NCBI GenBank assembly: GCA_964538625.1
Contig: CAZIGH010000004.1
Span: 62,001-126,000 of the forward strand
Reading direction: 5' to 3'
Length of the DNA: 64,000 bases
Source: JAEUHM01 sp964538625
GTDB lineage: Bacteria > Verrucomicrobiota > Verrucomicrobiia > Verrucomicrobiales > Verrucomicrobiaceae
Below the pieces are notes generated by a model. The model was not told where the DNA came from, ran no database searches, and was given only the letters and a program-made list of their open reading frames with translations. Position 1 is the stretch's first letter; every line of letters begins with the position of its first letter. Made by a program: the position numbers and the translations under genes. Shown in pieces: positions 63,091 through 64,000 of this stretch.

Positions 63091-63816
63091 ATGTGGAACC
63101 GTCGTGAGTGGCTGCGTTTGTCCCTTCTCTGTGGAGCCGGGGCGTTCTCGTCGTGCTCAGGCCCGGGACTTCGAAGCCAAAATGATCTGCTTGGACATCG
63201 ACCGGGCCCCAAGGGATTCCGCACGGTGATTCTGGATGCTGGCCATGGTGGAATGGACTCCGGGGCAGTGCGCAACGGCATTCGAGAAAAGGACGTGGCG
63301 CTGGACGTGGTGAGGCGACTCAAGATGAAACTGGATGCTGGTTTCCGGGTCAAGTTGATAAGGGACGAGGATGAGTTCGTGCACTTGGATGAAAGGGTGC
63401 GGCGCGCTGATAGGAACAGGGACGCGGTGCTGATAAGCATTCACTTCAACTCGGGAACGCGACGTCTGGCTGGGCCTGAGACTTTTTTCTGGCGGGTGGA
63501 CAGCTATGGGCTTGCGCGTCGCATTCAGCAGAACCTGACTGCTGTCACTCCCTGGCGAAACTCTCGCGGTCTGACCCGACGGCGGCTGCGTCTGACGCGG
63601 AACCCCACCATTCCATGTGTGTTGGTGGAGTGCGGTTATCTCTCGAACTCGAGAGAAGCGGCTCTGATTCGGCAAGCCGGGTATCGGGACAAGTTGGCAG
63701 AGGCTGTGGCGAATGCGGTCCGTGCCCAAGCGCGGGAGGGCGACGGTGTCGTGACGCTGCCACCGGCTCGCTGGGACCCGCCCAGCAGCGCTTCAGATGC
63801 GCGGGACAGGTGGTGA
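63091..63816 (+). CDS. N-acetylmuramoyl-L-alanine amidase (Amidase_3), Tat lipoprotein-like
   Basis: A 241-aa exported zinc amidase that cleaves the peptide from muramic acid. Signal contains a twin-arginine motif, NRREWLRLS, and a possible lipobox FSSC, suggesting a Tat-exported lipoprotein. Catalytic motifs: LDAGHGGMDSGA, ISIHFNSG, and LVECGYLSNSREAA with the catalytic Glu. ATG 63091 gives the RR signal. Divergent from purF. Confidence 0.9.
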   Translation: MWNRREWLRLSLLCGAGAFSSCSGPGLRSQNDLLGHRPGPKGFRTVILDAGHGGMDSGAVRNGIREKDVALDVVRRLKMKLDAGFRVKLIRDEDEFVHLDERVRRADRNRDAVLISIHFNSGTRRLAGPETFFWRVDSYGLARRIQQNLTAVTPWRNSRGLTRRRLRLTRNPTIPCVLVECGYLSNSREAALIRQAGYRDKLAEAVANAVRAQAREGDGVVTLPPARWDPPSSASDARDRW

Positions 63817-63858
63817 TCTTAGCCTGACTGATTCATGAAACGCTACTGCGACTTGCTG

Positions 63859-63890
63859 CAAGCCCGCATTCGCGGCGTTGGGCTTGTTTT
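63859..63890 (+). terminator. Rho-independent terminator after amidase
   Basis: CAAGCCC / GGGCTTG stem (7 bp, 14-nt loop) followed by TTTT, 42 bp past the amidase stop. Confidence 0.7.
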
Positions 63891-63932
63891 GAAAGGCATC
63901 GAGCATTCACCCATGCACTCAGCCTTTCAAAA
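63887..63932. repeat. Long inverted repeat between two terminators
   Basis: TTTTGAAAGGC / GCCTTTCAAAA, 11-bp perfect arms with a 24-nt loop, placed between two terminator-like hairpins. On the minus strand it also ends in a T-run, so it could terminate leftward transcription. Confidence 0.65.
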
Positions 63933-63936
63933 CTGC

Positions 63937-63960
63937 GCCCGCCTTGCCACTGCGGGCTTT
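63937..63960 (+). terminator. Second terminator-like hairpin
   Basis: GCCCGC / GCGGGC stem (6 bp, 9-nt loop) followed by TTTC. Third hairpin within 100 bp; weaker than the first. Confidence 0.4.
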
Positions 63961-63983
63961 CACTGCGTCTCGCTACGACTTTT

Positions 63984-64000
63984 ATGAAGAAGGCAGGTTA
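63984..64000 (+). CDS. Possible start of next gene (partial)
   Basis: An ATG directly after a T-rich stretch opens a frame MKKAG that leaves the window. Too short to judge; listed only because it follows the terminator block. Confidence 0.2.

Noticed and set aside
63835..63987. 50-codon plus-strand frame
   Set aside because: It is filled by terminator-like hairpins, so coding is unlikely.

Overview
The window looks like a chromosomal segment of a verrucomicrobium (PVC superphylum, probably near Prosthecobacter/Verrucomicrobium). Markers are two Planctomycete/Verrucomicrobium-type haem proteins (a TIGR02604/TIGR02603-like membrane dehydrogenase and a PSCyt1-DUF1549-DUF1553 protein), tandem formylglycine sulfatases, very large secreted Ig/FG-GAP/LamG proteins, the long form of PurF, few Shine-Dalgarno sites, and a TGTTC-N4-GAACA palindrome matching the LexA box I recall for this phylum. 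The assignment is inference. No rRNA, tRNA or CRISPR array was seen.

Layout. 1-416: start of a secreted-protein gene leaving the left edge. 541-1961: a small toxin-antitoxin block (VapBC-like pair, then an AbiEii-like nucleotidyltransferase overlapping a 69-aa protein). 1964-5845: tadA and rpe divergent from a shared CATG; cupin and alpha/beta-hydrolase downstream of rpe; lipocalin; a 50-aa DUF2256 zinc-ribbon-like protein overlapping a SRPBCC protein. 6029-9229: small membrane protein, AgcS symporter, GT4 glycosyltransferase. 9271-11999: membrane protein, winged-helix regulator, ispH and a diiron protein, with three copies of a 17-bp palindrome (ACTTTG-N5-CAAAG[T/C]) that look like the regulator's operators. 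11938-20394: MFS transporter, secreted protein, CreD-like protein, C-terminal-haem cytochrome, LamG-like protein, two sulfatases. 20398-27964: giant M36 (fungalysin) protease and a seven-repeat FG-GAP protein. 28046-32036: rhodanese-YceI fusion, two flavin reductases and a Kef-type K+/H+ antiporter. 32077-38016: the two PVC haem proteins, converging. 38134-44234: LysR regulator, deoC, aldehyde dehydrogenase, a GxxExxY gene inside a 33-bp inverted-repeat element, a truncated ALDH and a beta-helix protein. 44244-52390: LamG/glycosidase-like protein, SOS-type radical SAM/DUF4130 DNA-repair pair, two secreted proteins, transaldolase. 52432-62946: purD-pyrR-pyrB and purF, all on the minus strand, split by a plus-strand island of a SIR2-domain gene, a 156-aa gene and a 1111-aa gene. 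63091-63816: Tat-type N-acetylmuramoyl-L-alanine amidase, followed by tandem hairpins.

How the parts fit. Most of the window is housekeeping (pentose phosphate: rpe, tal, deoC; nucleotide synthesis: pyrB/pyrR, purD, purF; isoprenoids: ispH; tRNA editing: tadA) mixed with PVC extracellular polymer degradation and haem-protein machinery. The parts most likely to be undescribed are (1) the SIR2 / 156-aa / 1111-aa island between purD and purF, whose large protein carries an HExxH motif and matches no family I recognise, and (2) the palindrome-controlled membrane protein/regulator/IspH/diiron group.
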